A stretch of 64,000 nucleotides of DNA, from NCBI RefSeq assembly GCF_000026365.1, contig NC_012994.1, positions 434,001 through 498,000 of the forward strand, in the 5' to 3' direction. Every line of letters starts with the position of its first letter. Positions within the stretch are counted from its first letter, which is position 1. Shown piece after piece: positions 38,430 through 48,414 of this stretch. Under the pieces are notes generated by a model. The model searched no databases. It was not told the DNA's origin and saw only the letters and a list, made by a program, of their open reading frames with translations. Both the position numbers and the translations under genes were made by a program. The DNA comes from Zygosaccharomyces rouxii (lineage: Eukaryota; Ascomycota; Saccharomycetes; Saccharomycetales; Saccharomycetaceae).

Positions 38430-40043
38430 TTAATCATTTTTAGAGCCGTCGCTATCACTAGTAGAGCGATCGGTGGTATCACTCTTACCACTTGTCGATC
38501 GCAGCAGTTGTGATGAAGATTGATGCAATTGTTGAGGTTGAGGAGCAGGAACGAACCCCATGACATTTTGTTGCTGTCTTGCATCTGATGCAGTTGGTGT
38601 AACACTCAATGGTCTAATGCTTGTTAATGATGGTGCTGTTGTTGTAGAAGTATCACTTGGTGTTGGTGTGACAGAAGTTAATGGAGGAGCTAAATTTTGA
38701 TTAAAAATTAGTCTTGAATTTGGATTGGGGGTTGAACTATTAGTAGAGTAATCAAAATTTGGGGTATTTGGGTGTGGTCTAATGGTGGTATGTGCAGGTG
38801 TATATTGAATTGCAAATGGTGGGGTTGTTCTTGATTGAGTAGGTAAACCAAATTGAGCAGGTTGAGGTAAAATTGTGGTTGTTGTCGGCGTTGGCTGTGG
38901 AATATTCCTCGTCGAATACCACGGATCGTATGTATTGGGTGGATGCAATGACATTGGACCTTGAGACGGTGGATTTAACGATGACATCGGATCATTAGGA
39001 GGTGAGTTAATTCTCGACATTCTCTCGTCTTCATGGTTTGAAGTTTCCTTTAAAACGCTTTGAATATCTTTGACGAAAAGCGGATACAGGTAATCCGCGA
39101 TTTTTTCTCGTTCGGCCATCACTTGAGCTCTTTCGAACGGGATCCAAACACCTTTCAAATGCATTGAACCGATCTTGACGACATGTCTAATTCTTTCAGC
39201 TTTTAAGATTCCATCTCGACGACCTCTTGTGATCTTGGCAACATTTAGTAACTTGGTACCGTTAATCATATCATTATCAGCTCGACGAACCACGCTAACT
39301 CCATTGGCTTCAACTTGATAGCATAAAGTTTTTTCGTCTTCCCACATGGTAGTCGTTACTCGAGGTTTCGTTACGTGACCATTACTATCATACGAAATAA
39401 TCGAACCACCTCTTATATTTGCCACATCGTAGCTATGAACCAGTGGCTCACTAGTAGTTGCAGGTGCTGATGGCGTTGTCGTTGTCGTCGTTGAGAATTT
39501 TGGTTTTTCAATTGGCCTTTCAATCGGTTTCTTAGCGATTTGAGCCATTGATCCGGCGCTTGAAACGTTATATGGCGATAAAATCGCGCTCGAACCACTT
39601 GTGCTTGGTGTCTTCGATGACCTATCGTCATGATGTTGTTGTAAAGGCACTATTGGTGTCGATGTAAATTGTCGGAGAGGTAGTTGAGATAATGATTTTG
39701 GTGATGTGCTTTGAGGCGGTAGCGGTGATATCGACTGAGGTATCTGCTGGGCCTGCTGTTGGTATTGAAATCCTGGGTAATGATATGGATGAGGTAAAGT
39801 GTGAACTGTCGATGATGGTGACGTTAGCATCGGAGCTTGCGGTGCAAACGTTTGGTATGGTTGAAACTGCAAGCCTGGAGGAGGAGCAGGTATAGCTAGC
39901 TGAGGTAACTGATGATACGACAGTGGTTGCTGCATCGGTTGTTGTGGCTGTTGTTCCTGCGGCTCCTGCTGTTGTTGGTATTGTGGTTGGTATTGTGGTT
40001 GTTGTCCGACCACGAAGGGGTATGGCGGCGGATTCATGCTCAT
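38430..40043 (-). CDS. SOK2: APSES-domain transcription factor, Sok2/Phd1 type
   Basis: This is the single pre-duplication counterpart of SOK2 (YMR016C) and PHD1 (YKL043W), regulators of filamentous growth and of PKA responses. The APSES DNA-binding domain lies at about residues 225-334 of 537 ([20 protein letters not shown], then [14 protein letters not shown] and [10 protein letters not shown]). The flanks are low complexity: Q/P-rich at the N terminus and P/T/S-rich at the C terminus. The frame extends 76 codons further upstream to 40271, but the ATG at 40043 (or the next at 40037) begins the conserved MNPPPYPF and is preferred. Neighbour genes from both YMR and YKL blocks support the single ancestral copy. 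Confidence 0.92.
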   Translation of the reverse strand: MSMNPPPYPFVVGQQPQYQPQYQQQQEPQEQQPQQPMQQPLSYHQLPQLAIPAPPPGLQFQPYQTFAPQAPMLTSPSSTVHTLPHPYHYPGFQYQQQAQQIPQSISPLPPQSTSPKSLSQLPLRQFTSTPIVPLQQHHDDRSSKTPSTSGSSAILSPYNVSSAGSMAQIAKKPIERPIEKPKFSTTTTTTPSAPATTSEPLVHSYDVANIRGGSIISYDSNGHVTKPRVTTTMWEDEKTLCYQVEANGVSVVRRADNDMINGTKLLNVAKITRGRRDGILKAERIRHVVKIGSMHLKGVWIPFERAQVMAEREKIADYLYPLFVKDIQSVLKETSNHEDERMSRINSPPNDPMSSLNPPSQGPMSLHPPNTYDPWYSTRNIPQPTPTTTTILPQPAQFGLPTQSRTTPPFAIQYTPAHTTIRPHPNTPNFDYSTNSSTPNPNSRLIFNQNLAPPLTSVTPTPSDTSTTTAPSLTSIRPLSVTPTASDARQQQNVMGFVPAPQPQQLHQSSSQLLRSTSGKSDTTDRSTSDSDGSKND

Positions 40044-40411
40044 TATATTAATCAAAAGCTCACTCTCTCCTTCACACTCTACTATTAAAACAAAATTACT
40101 TCGACAGCTCTTGTTGTTGTTTTGTAGTATTAGTATGAGTACAAGTTCTATTAAGAAGCGCTTGGGCGGGTTTGGTATAGTAGTAACAATGTCTGAAAAA
40201 AGTGGCAGCAAGCGATAAATGACAAATGACGAATGAAGAATGAAGAATGAATATAAAATACACTTAGTCACAGAATGTAGAAAAAAAGAAATTTGACAAA
40301 TGACAAAATGACAAAAACAATCTTGGGGGCAAACACACCTTTCTACCTACTCGACCGCACCGGTTCTTTATTGTTTTCTTTACAGATTCCAGGAAGAAAA
40401 TAAAATTCTGT

Positions 40412-40453
40412 TTGCAGTTGCAGTTGCAGTTGCAGTTGCAGTTGCAGCAGCAG
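40412..40453. repeat. TTGCAG hexanucleotide repeat, six units, then CAG CAG
   Basis: Six perfect tandem TTGCAG units (40412-40447) are followed by two CAG triplets. The repeat lies in the SOK2 upstream region outside any likely coding frame. Confidence 0.95.
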
Positions 40454-40540
40454 AAGGAGACAAAATGAACCTACTCGAGGATCCTTAACAAATAATCCAG
40501 CTGACCTGACTAATCCAGGGATATCAAGAAGAATAGGAAT

Positions 40541-40601
40541 ACTAAGAACAAGAACAAGAACAAGAAAAAAGAAAAAAGAAAGTAAGTAAGTAAGTAAGTA
40601 G
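40541..40601. repeat. Purine-rich microsatellites (AAGAAC, GAAAAAA, AAGT)
   Basis: Tandem AAGAAC units pass into GAAAAAA units and then about five AAGT units near 40579-40600. All are non-coding and likely length-variable. Confidence 0.85.
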
Positions 40602-41959
40602 GAACAGGAAGAAGAAAAAAAAGCTTAAACTACCGTATCTTGCGTTAGCCTGTTGTAGTTAATTTTTTAAGACACAGCTCCTCTAACTGACAAAAGAACG
40701 CACAGATTGATAAAATTCCGTGGGGCGGCGGGTCAAGAAAAAAACACCGACAGGCATAGTGCACAGTAAGAAGGCAAGCTACACAGGGCATCGCAGAGCT
40801 ACAAGACATTATTACATTACGACAACTACCATTAAAACCGCCTTATCTCCCCTACTGCGTATACCTTTAGAGTTCTAAGAAAAAAGAATACCCGAACGGT
40901 CGAGAAGAAACCACTCACAATGACACAACAATGACAACAATACCGAAAAGAATGACAAGGAGACAAAGAATAATAGAAGAAGAATGGGAAATTACGAAGA
41001 AAGGTATGTAGAACGAAAAAGGGCTGATTTTTTTTCTTTCCTTCTTTCTTTTCTTTCTTTTCTTCTTTCCCTAGTTTCTTTTCGTGTTGTCAAGAAGGGA
41101 CGAATAGAAGGAAAAAGAAATGTAAGGAACGATTTTGCTTCTGTTTCTCTCTTCCCGACGGACTTACGAATCATCAATTGAACCCAGTGATGAAAGGCCG
41201 TCACCGCAACGCAAATATATGTGCATTGTATGGCATGGGTTTTGTTTATGATCGGCCCGGGTGCACCGCTCTTGGTCGCACGCGAAAAAAAATAAGAACC
41301 TATATTGTCGTTTAAAGTTCACAGGAACGCGAGGACAAAGTGAGTGCTTCAGTTTGTTCTAAAAAAAAGCGGGGGGAGGAGCTCAGCTGAGCTTCTTCGT
41401 CTACATCGGGTCTGGCTGGCCCCAGAAATTTTCGAAACTGGAGAAGACAGGAGATATCGGGTGCCGATGTCGCTGTTTTATTTGCGGGCCAGATCGCAAT
41501 GAGGTTGCGTTCTTACCGGGACAGGACAGGACATTTTGACATCATGATTCTTGCGGGGGGACACACCCGGACGACGAAATTCCTGCCTTTCATTGTTGTC
41601 GCCTACAGCACGTGCGGTAAGCCGTCAGGAGGCTCAGCAATCAAGCGGCTGTGTGTTGCTAGTGGAAACGCTTTTTTTCGGTGCAGCAGGTAAAGGTATG
41701 TCGATTTAGATTTATCTTGCAGGAATCGAACCGGGGCACGTGTTTCTATTTTCATCGTTACTTTTCCCCCTTTTCTCGTACATGTTGATCTAGTGGCCAT
41801 CATACGTAGATCACTTGCTGTCTCGCGCTACTGCTGCTGACAAACGTGTCAGCAGTTGTATGTATATACCGTAGGACTTGTAGTAGGTAATAGCTACCGA
41901 TAGTAAGTAGCAGCGAAATTTATTCGTAACTTTGCAAGTATAGTCGTTAAAGGCTTGGT

Positions 41960-44698
41960 ATGGTACAGGAAGAAATCCGTCGAAATCGTCTCAGGGTACG
42001 CAAGGCGTGTGAAATCTGTAAAAGGCGTAAAGTTAAGTGCGATGGTAGTCAGCCGTGTGCAAATTGTGTCAAGCATGGGCAAGAGTGTAAATATATCAGT
42101 GGTACAGTAAGAAGAAGGTATAGAAGGGATATCGGGAATAGTAGTGGTGCAAGCATATTAATACCTTCGAGGTTGACGCCTTCGTCATCGACTGCGCTGA
42201 ATTTCAATGGCAGCGTAAATGGGGGCGGTAGTGAGATTTTGGGTAATAACAATGGAGTTGGAGATAGTGACAGGATGGCATCTTTACTTTTACAGTTAGG
42301 AGGGAATGGGACGGCGGGGATATGGCCGCCCGTAAGTCTTGACAGTGAAAGAATTAACGCTAATACTAGCGCCATTCGACATTTGATTAAAACGACTAAT
42401 AGTGTTGGTTATAATAACAGAAGATCACCATGGCAGAGCTTTTCGCTGGATAAATACAGATTTCACAGGAGGTATCAAAATCTTTTACCATTTTATTTGG
42501 GAGCATCGTTAATGTCAGAGATACCACAACATGCCGTTGAATCACATAGATTGAAACAACCGCGTATACAAAATTATGGATGGAACATGTCCGGTGGACA
42601 TTATTTGAGGCATGATAAGAGTTCAAAGGCCAGGGCAAGAGCACGAGCAAGAGCTGAGGGAGCTAATTTAGATCCGGAAGGTTTCTTCGATTTTGAAAAT
42701 CCAGTGCATTTATCGGTTGTCAATAAGTTGCTTAAATTCTATTTCAAAGAGATCAATCCACCAATGAGTATAGTTCATGAATCGATGTTTTGGCAGCAGT
42801 TCAACAATCGCTTTTTACCCCATACGAACTTCAAAGATTCCAGTTCCAAATTATTTCGATCGATGTTATATCTGATTTTGGCCATTACCCTAAGGTTCAG
42901 AGAGGGGTTTATGGAGAATACAGAAGGATCGAATGAATTTCTATTTACGTGGGAAGAATTATCGTTTTTTCAAAGACAGCATAGGGAGGAAGCGATGTTC
43001 AAGTATGCGTATAGTGTTATTACACAATTGACATTTGAGTGGGAATCCTTTGAACTAATTCAATCGTGGTTGTTAATTACGTTTTACTTCCGTACATGTT
43101 ATAGACAAACGGCATGTTGGAACGCGTTGGGTCAAGCAATCAATATGTGTAATGGGATGTCGTTATATTTGAATCGATTTCCTCGAACGCATTCAAAATA
43201 TGACGAATCGAGAGCCTGGCATTGCTTTTGGGCCTGTTTTATCATGGACAAATTAATCTCCTTTCAAATGGGTAGATTCTATCAGTTATCGATGCCGGTT
43301 TCCCATATGACGACTCCTGGTCATTGGTGTGATAATAAAGTTGACGTGGATAGAAATGGTAATTCCAACGCTGAAGACGATGATAATAGCATCTGGTCAG
43401 ATGCAAGTGAGACTACAAATGATGAAAGTGATGATTCGAGCAATGTTGAAGATGTTCAAGAAGTAGATCACAATGATAGACAAGAAAATGGGGAGCACCC
43501 GCAGGGCGAAGACGTTGAAAAATCAAACACACCGCAATACGAAGATGATGGAAAGGAAGATGACTGGTTCCACCATGAGACTACACAGCTGTTCGAATTG
43601 GCAGTTATCGTACAAACATGTCAAAAGCGTGATGGAGAAGAGTTAGATTTAGAGGAGTCTATTGCCTTAAGAAGAAAACTAGACGAATGGTTTGAAAAAC
43701 ACATTCAATCGACAAGAATTGATAAGACTTGGCAACATCTGTATCAAATTCAGCCACTTTTGTCATACTTGGATGTGAGACTAACTTTTGAAACAAGACG
43801 TCTTTTCCTATTGATCAATCAGCCTTTAGATACCGGAGAGATGATTTTCCCGATTGATACTCTAGGTCTCGTTAAACATTGTCAGTTATCGGTTAAAGTT
43901 TTATCACAAATCAACCAAAAGCAGCTTTATTTCATTCCATGGTGGCTAAATTTGTCCCAGCTTTTTACTGCAAGTGTTATTTCTATTGCGTTAATCCATT
44001 CTGGTTTACAGACATCTAGATCTCTTGACATTCTTCGTCGATGTATGGACATTTGGAACAACTTAATGACGTCGCATCCGAAGAATCCTCCGGGAATGTT
44101 ACCAGAATGTCTTTGGTGCATAAAAATGTTGAATCACATGTGTTGCCTGCGGCTATTAAGTTCTGCTACACATCTAGAGAATTTGGTAGGGACAAATCCT
44201 GGAGATTCGACACCAAATGATAATAAGTTTTCACAATTTGGTAAAGTTGGCGAAATGGGGAAAGCCATCAATTCAGATGATGAATCCGGATCTCTCAGTA
44301 ATTTACCACCAATACAATCACAAATTCCTTCTGCGTCCCCTTCTATCCCTCAATCTCAACCAATTAGAGTGAAAAGCGAACCAAGTACACACATTCCAAT
44401 ATCTACAACGGCAGTCAAGTCATTGGCAGAAAATCAATTCAAGATTACACCGCAATCGCAGCCACATCCACAGCCGCAACCACAGCCGCAGCCAGGTTTG
44501 AGCGAACCGATTTTAGGCCAAGGGTCTGGGACGATGAATACGCCACAAGCTTCAGAGGATTTTACGTGTCCAAGGATGGGCAATATTCCATCATCCTCAA
44601 TCACAGATAGTAGCGGTACTGGTAATAAGGAAAATAGTGAAGCGATTGACGAGGGACTTTTCTCATATTTGCAATGGTTTGATCAAAATTTCATGTAA
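41960..44698 (+). CDS. STB4: Zn2Cys6 transcription factor Stb4
   Basis: The 912-residue product is the orthologue of Stb4 (YMR019W, 949), a Sin3-binding zinc-cluster factor linked to transporter gene expression. The zinc cluster is at residues 17-43 (CEICKRRKVKCDG, CANCVKHGQEC) with a basic linker. The fungal middle homology region extends from about 245 to 700 and is interrupted by a very acidic, low-complexity insertion at about 465-530. The C terminus is polar, with a run of QP/PQ repeats near 840-850. It ends only 39 bases from the convergent PRI2. Confidence 0.9.
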   Translation: MVQEEIRRNRLRVRKACEICKRRKVKCDGSQPCANCVKHGQECKYISGTVRRRYRRDIGNSSGASILIPSRLTPSSSTALNFNGSVNGGGSEILGNNNGVGDSDRMASLLLQLGGNGTAGIWPPVSLDSERINANTSAIRHLIKTTNSVGYNNRRSPWQSFSLDKYRFHRRYQNLLPFYLGASLMSEIPQHAVESHRLKQPRIQNYGWNMSGGHYLRHDKSSKARARARARAEGANLDPEGFFDFENPVHLSVVNKLLKFYFKEINPPMSIVHESMFWQQFNNRFLPHTNFKDSSSKLFRSMLYLILAITLRFREGFMENTEGSNEFLFTWEELSFFQRQHREEAMFKYAYSVITQLTFEWESFELIQSWLLITFYFRTCYRQTACWNALGQAINMCNGMSLYLNRFPRTHSKYDESRAWHCFWACFIMDKLISFQMGRFYQLSMPVSHMTTPGHWCDNKVDVDRNGNSNAEDDDNSIWSDASETTNDESDDSSNVEDVQEVDHNDRQENGEHPQGEDVEKSNTPQYEDDGKEDDWFHHETTQLFELAVIVQTCQKRDGEELDLEESIALRRKLDEWFEKHIQSTRIDKTWQHLYQIQPLLSYLDVRLTFETRRLFLLINQPLDTGEMIFPIDTLGLVKHCQLSVKVLSQINQKQLYFIPWWLNLSQLFTASVISIALIHSGLQTSRSLDILRRCMDIWNNLMTSHPKNPPGMLPECLWCIKMLNHMCCLRLLSSATHLENLVGTNPGDSTPNDNKFSQFGKVGEMGKAINSDDESGSLSNLPPIQSQIPSASPSIPQSQPIRVKSEPSTHIPISTTAVKSLAENQFKITPQSQPHPQPQPQPQPGLSEPILGQGSGTMNTPQASEDFTCPRMGNIPSSSITDSSGTGNKENSEAIDEGLFSYLQWFDQNFM

Positions 44699-44737
44699 TA
44701 GTCAATTAAATTAGTTAATTAGATTATTTTGCTTGTT

Positions 44738-46255
44738 CTATTCTGTTTCATTACTATGTTTCTTTTGCCATTGTCTCGACCTTTCAAAGTATAGGTTCGG
44801 ATGTGCAATATGAGTTTGATCATCGACTTCCATACCTGTTTGACCGTGCGTACTTTCAAAGACTTTTGTACAGGCAATGGTAAACTCATTCTTTTGACAT
44901 GATTCCAATACGCTACTAACTTGTGTCGATGTCAATTTCATAGATGATAATTCTGATGTCAACTTATCTACATTCCAATCTCTGTAGGGACAACCGTGAA
45001 ATTCACCACGAGCAGGTCTTGGTTTGGATAAAATGGTTCTACAATCCCATACTCTGTAGCTAATTCTACTACCCTCTAACCCATAATTATGCCTAAAGTT
45101 GTACCTGTACTCTTTATTGAACTTGTCCTGTGTCATATTGCCCCCTCTAGCGGTAAACGCTTCTGACCAAAATTTGAGTGCATCATCAGCATTTAAACCA
45201 ATACCTTTGAGGAAAAAACTCAATTGTTGACGACCATTATAACGTAAATGATGGTGTTGTTGTAATCCACTGAATAAATTTTTGGCGCATAATGGGAAAT
45301 TAGATGAAATTTCCTTGGAGTAGACGTTTTGAGAATTAATTTCACCTTCTTGAGCATCTGATCCAAATTCGTGAGAATATTGTTGGTAATCTGAGATCGT
45401 ATAGCCAGTGGATAAATGGGTTAGGATTGGGATTAACCTGTCGTCTTCATTGAGATGCGGTAAGTGTTGGAAAGTTCTTAACAACTCCTCTTCTAGTCTT
45501 TGGGCAAATTCTCTTGATAGTAGGTTTAATTGTTGGAATTGTGGTAGATATGCAAACCCTTTCTTTAAGAAAACTTGTCTAGAACCAACCAAATCAATGA
45601 CACTTTCAAATGGTAGTTTGATAAATCTTTCATTTTGGAAATACTGCCTTCTTTGCATCTCATCGGTTAGATTTAATTGGAATTGTAATTGTGGTGATAT
45701 CGTTTGGTATAACTCCTGTGATAGTTCCATTTTTTCATCTTCTGAGATGAACTGTAACATGGGCAGATCTAGCGATTGTACAAATTTGGCCTGGTATTGA
45801 GAAGTTAACATGTTGAATCTTAATTTAAATAGCAGTGTCTCTGCCCTTAGAAACTTATCTCTTAAATCCTTGGTTCGACAGAAGCATAGTCTTAAAATAA
45901 AATGTGAGTAGTAATCCTTCTTTTTATCTTCTAAACTGTCTGTATTAAAGGGTAGTAACTTTTGTAATAAGGGTTTTACTATAGTTTCTGTTTCTTTGGC
46001 GGTCTTATTTCTAGCGACACAGGATTCTAACTCTAATAGCACTTTGAGTCTATCGATAGCCCAAATTTCAAACTGGTCTAAAGTTATTTCACCTTGAGGC
46101 GGTAGCTCATAAAATGATAGTTTTGATTCATATATCTTATCGTAAAGCCTTCTTTCTGCCTCTGAACCAGGTTGGCCCATAATAAACTGTGATCCGCTAT
46201 TGTCATCGCTAAAATGTCTGCGTGAAGAGATTCTCTTTTTGTTCTGTCTAAACAT
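44738..46255 (-). CDS. PRI2: DNA primase large subunit Pri2
   Basis: The 505-residue orthologue of Pri2 (YKL045W, 528) works with Pri1 in the polymerase alpha-primase complex to make RNA primers. Family blocks ESKLSFYELPPQGEITLDQF and KKDYYSHFILRLCFCR are present. The C-terminal 4Fe-4S domain keeps its cysteines (CAKNL, CRTIL, HGCPYRDW and CTKVF) with the GRQQLSFFLKGIGL and FRHNYGLEG segments. The frame runs upstream to an ATG at 46333, but MFRQNKKRISSRRHF at 46255 is the conserved start. Two MCB elements upstream indicate S-phase control. Confidence 0.96.
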   Translation of the reverse strand: MFRQNKKRISSRRHFSDDNSGSQFIMGQPGSEAERRLYDKIYESKLSFYELPPQGEITLDQFEIWAIDRLKVLLELESCVARNKTAKETETIVKPLLQKLLPFNTDSLEDKKKDYYSHFILRLCFCRTKDLRDKFLRAETLLFKLRFNMLTSQYQAKFVQSLDLPMLQFISEDEKMELSQELYQTISPQLQFQLNLTDEMQRRQYFQNERFIKLPFESVIDLVGSRQVFLKKGFAYLPQFQQLNLLSREFAQRLEEELLRTFQHLPHLNEDDRLIPILTHLSTGYTISDYQQYSHEFGSDAQEGEINSQNVYSKEISSNFPLCAKNLFSGLQQHHHLRYNGRQQLSFFLKGIGLNADDALKFWSEAFTARGGNMTQDKFNKEYRYNFRHNYGLEGSRISYRVWDCRTILSKPRPARGEFHGCPYRDWNVDKLTSELSSMKLTSTQVSSVLESCQKNEFTIACTKVFESTHGQTGMEVDDQTHIAHPNLYFERSRQWQKKHSNETE

Positions 46256-46855
46256 CTTGATCTGCCTGGAGCTATGATTGATTAAGTTTAAGGATTGGTG
46301 AAGTTCACCAAGTGTGCTTATTATCCTACACATTCATCCATTCTTTAAGCTCATCGCACTTTACGCGTACTTTTTTCCATTTTTACGCGTCAGTGAAATT
46401 TCATCAGAACCAAGAATTAAATAAACTAAAAGGTTCGAGCATCTTTATTTTATAGCCATTTCTGTAACAAGAATCCACGATGCTAACGCATGAGATGCTC
46501 ATTCCCTTTGTAATGGGTTACATGAGCGTTGACTACGCTTATCTACCCGACGAGATCAGTGTCAAATTTTTGTAGTAAGGCTTTTTGCAGTTTTCTTAGA
46601 CTATCGGACCCAAACTGACAGTGAATTCACGCTGAAGCTCATCCATTTCTCAGTGAGGCCATGGTAGATTCTTTCAGGACATTCAATTGGATCCATTCGG
46701 TTTCTAAGTGATAGTTTTCTATAGTGGACCCATACATGTGAACTATGGTTTTCGTCATCAAGAGTTCAAGCAAAATTGAGGAAATGTAGATTTGACAGAA
46801 ATTCGATACAAGCATTCGACGAAGATTCAAACGGAAGTGAGGAAAGGAAGATTTA
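46256..46855. promoter_or_regulatory. Divergent promoter between PRI2 and FMS1, with two MCB sites
   Basis: Perfect ACGCGT elements lie at 46363-46368 and 46385-46390, 108-135 bases upstream of the PRI2 start. MCBs are the MBF sites found in most yeast DNA-replication genes. The FMS1-proximal half shows no recognised motif. Confidence 0.7.
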
Positions 46856-48349
46856 ATGGCTATTAAGGACAAGACCGTTGTTATAATTGGTGCTGGTATT
46901 TCAGGGTTGAAAGCAGCTTCAAAGCTTTATGAAGAAGGCGTTAAGAACTGTGTTGTGTTGGAGGCAAGAGACAGAATTGGTGGACGTTTGCATACGATAC
47001 AAGGTTATCAAGGCCGTAAATACGATTTAGGTGGGAGTTGGCACCATGACACTTTAATAAACAGGTTATTTGCCGAAGAGGCCAAATTGGCTTTACAAGA
47101 GGGTAAACCCAGGTTTGTATTTGACGATGATAGCCCGATATATATCGATGGTGAAAGAGGTCATTTGGAAAGTGATGGATACTTGAGATTAGAGGTCATT
47201 TTGGATGAATTTATCAAATTTGTCTACTTGATATTTAATCAAAATTTAGGAGTCCCTGATTGTTCTTATAAGGAAATGGTTCATAGATACATCTATGAGA
47301 AACGTGAATTTCTAACGGACGGTCAAATTAGATATCTACCGCAACTGGCAAGGTTCATGGAATTGTGGCATGGTGTTGATTGGGAAATGCTTAGTGGGAG
47401 AGATTCGGTCTACGATAGCCAGGGTAGAAACGCCTTTGTTTTGCACTACGAAAGCGTGATAAACCGTATCGCCCAAAGTTTCCCACAAGACTGGTTACAA
47501 GTTTCTACCCCCGTCAAATCCATTAAAAGATCTAAAGGTGTTATCGTGACTACTGACGAAGATGAATACCACTGTGATTACACAATCGTTACCATTCCCC
47601 AAAGCGTTTTAGAGTTATCATTGCATGATGAGGATCAGCCAGGTAAGATATCATTTCAACCACCATTAAACCCTAGAATCCAGGAAGGATTTACTAAATC
47701 GCATTTTGGGTCATTGGGTAAAGTTGTCTTCGAATTTGAAAAATGTACCTGGTCTGATGCTACTACTAGAGTTGTTGTATTAAGTCATTCATCTGATCAC
47801 ATTGCGCAACAAGTTCGTAGCGCTGACGATTGGGCAACATTTTGGAAAGCTGCCGACCATCACGAAGAAAGTATTAAACCATGGGACCATCCTTTGTTCT
47901 TTTTGAATTTGCCAAGATCAACTGGTGTGCCTAGTTTAGTCGTGTTGATGCAAGCGCCTTTGACCCAATACATTGAATCGTTACCTAACAAACAGCTTGT
48001 ATTTGAGTTTTTCGAGCCAATACTAAATAAGTTCATGGCTGCAATGGGATGTTCTCAGCCTGTAATCAATGCTATAGATAAAACAGACGTAAAATCACCA
48101 AATGCAGACTCGCCAGTGCTTCAAGGGATTATCGTTACCAACTGGAGCTCGGACCCATACTCGAGAGGTGCCTACACCGTATGCTTCCCCGGTGATGATG
48201 CGATCGACATGGTTACTGCCATGATGGGTGGTCAAGATTCTCGTATCAGATTTGCGGGTGAGCATACTATTCTAGATGGCGCGGGATGTGCATACGGTGC
48301 TTGGGAGAGCGGTATACGTGAGGCCGAATATATCAGGGAGAGGCTTTGA
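46856..48349 (+). CDS. FMS1: Polyamine oxidase Fms1
   Basis: The 497-residue FAD amine oxidase is the orthologue of Fms1 (YMR020W, 508). It turns spermine into spermidine and 3-aminopropanal, supplying beta-alanine for pantothenate. The dinucleotide-binding motif GAGISGLKAASKLYEEG is at about 12-28, followed by EARDRIGGRLHT. The C-terminal FAD motif is FAGEHTILDGAGCAYGAWESG. A peroxisomal or signal sequence is not evident. It converges on MAC1 with 65 bases between. Confidence 0.95.
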   Translation: MAIKDKTVVIIGAGISGLKAASKLYEEGVKNCVVLEARDRIGGRLHTIQGYQGRKYDLGGSWHHDTLINRLFAEEAKLALQEGKPRFVFDDDSPIYIDGERGHLESDGYLRLEVILDEFIKFVYLIFNQNLGVPDCSYKEMVHRYIYEKREFLTDGQIRYLPQLARFMELWHGVDWEMLSGRDSVYDSQGRNAFVLHYESVINRIAQSFPQDWLQVSTPVKSIKRSKGVIVTTDEDEYHCDYTIVTIPQSVLELSLHDEDQPGKISFQPPLNPRIQEGFTKSHFGSLGKVVFEFEKCTWSDATTRVVVLSHSSDHIAQQVRSADDWATFWKAADHHEESIKPWDHPLFFLNLPRSTGVPSLVVLMQAPLTQYIESLPNKQLVFEFFEPILNKFMAAMGCSQPVINAIDKTDVKSPNADSPVLQGIIVTNWSSDPYSRGAYTVCFPGDDAIDMVTAMMGGQDSRIRFAGEHTILDGAGCAYGAWESGIREAEYIRERL

Positions 48350-48414
48350 TAATAGAAATACAAAGAATTTCAAATTTTTATTTATTTAACTAAAGAAAAC
48401 GATATTATTAATAT

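Larger units (their letters stand above)
40044..41959. promoter_or_regulatory. Long divergent promoter region between SOK2 and STB4
   Basis: The 1.9 kb separates the two regulators. It holds microsatellites (described separately), a CT-rich stretch near 41033-41072, a GC-rich patch near 41250-41270 and 'ctcagctgag' near 41382. SPO20 and YMR018W, which lie between SOK2 and STB4 in S. cerevisiae, are absent. The short frames (for example 40984-41181) are low complexity. I see no RNA gene. Confidence 0.45.

Noticed and set aside
40044..40271. 76-codon N-terminal extension of the SOK2-type protein
   Set aside because: It is hydrophobic and unlike the polar Q/P-rich start of this family; the ATG at 40043 begins the conserved MNPPPYPF.
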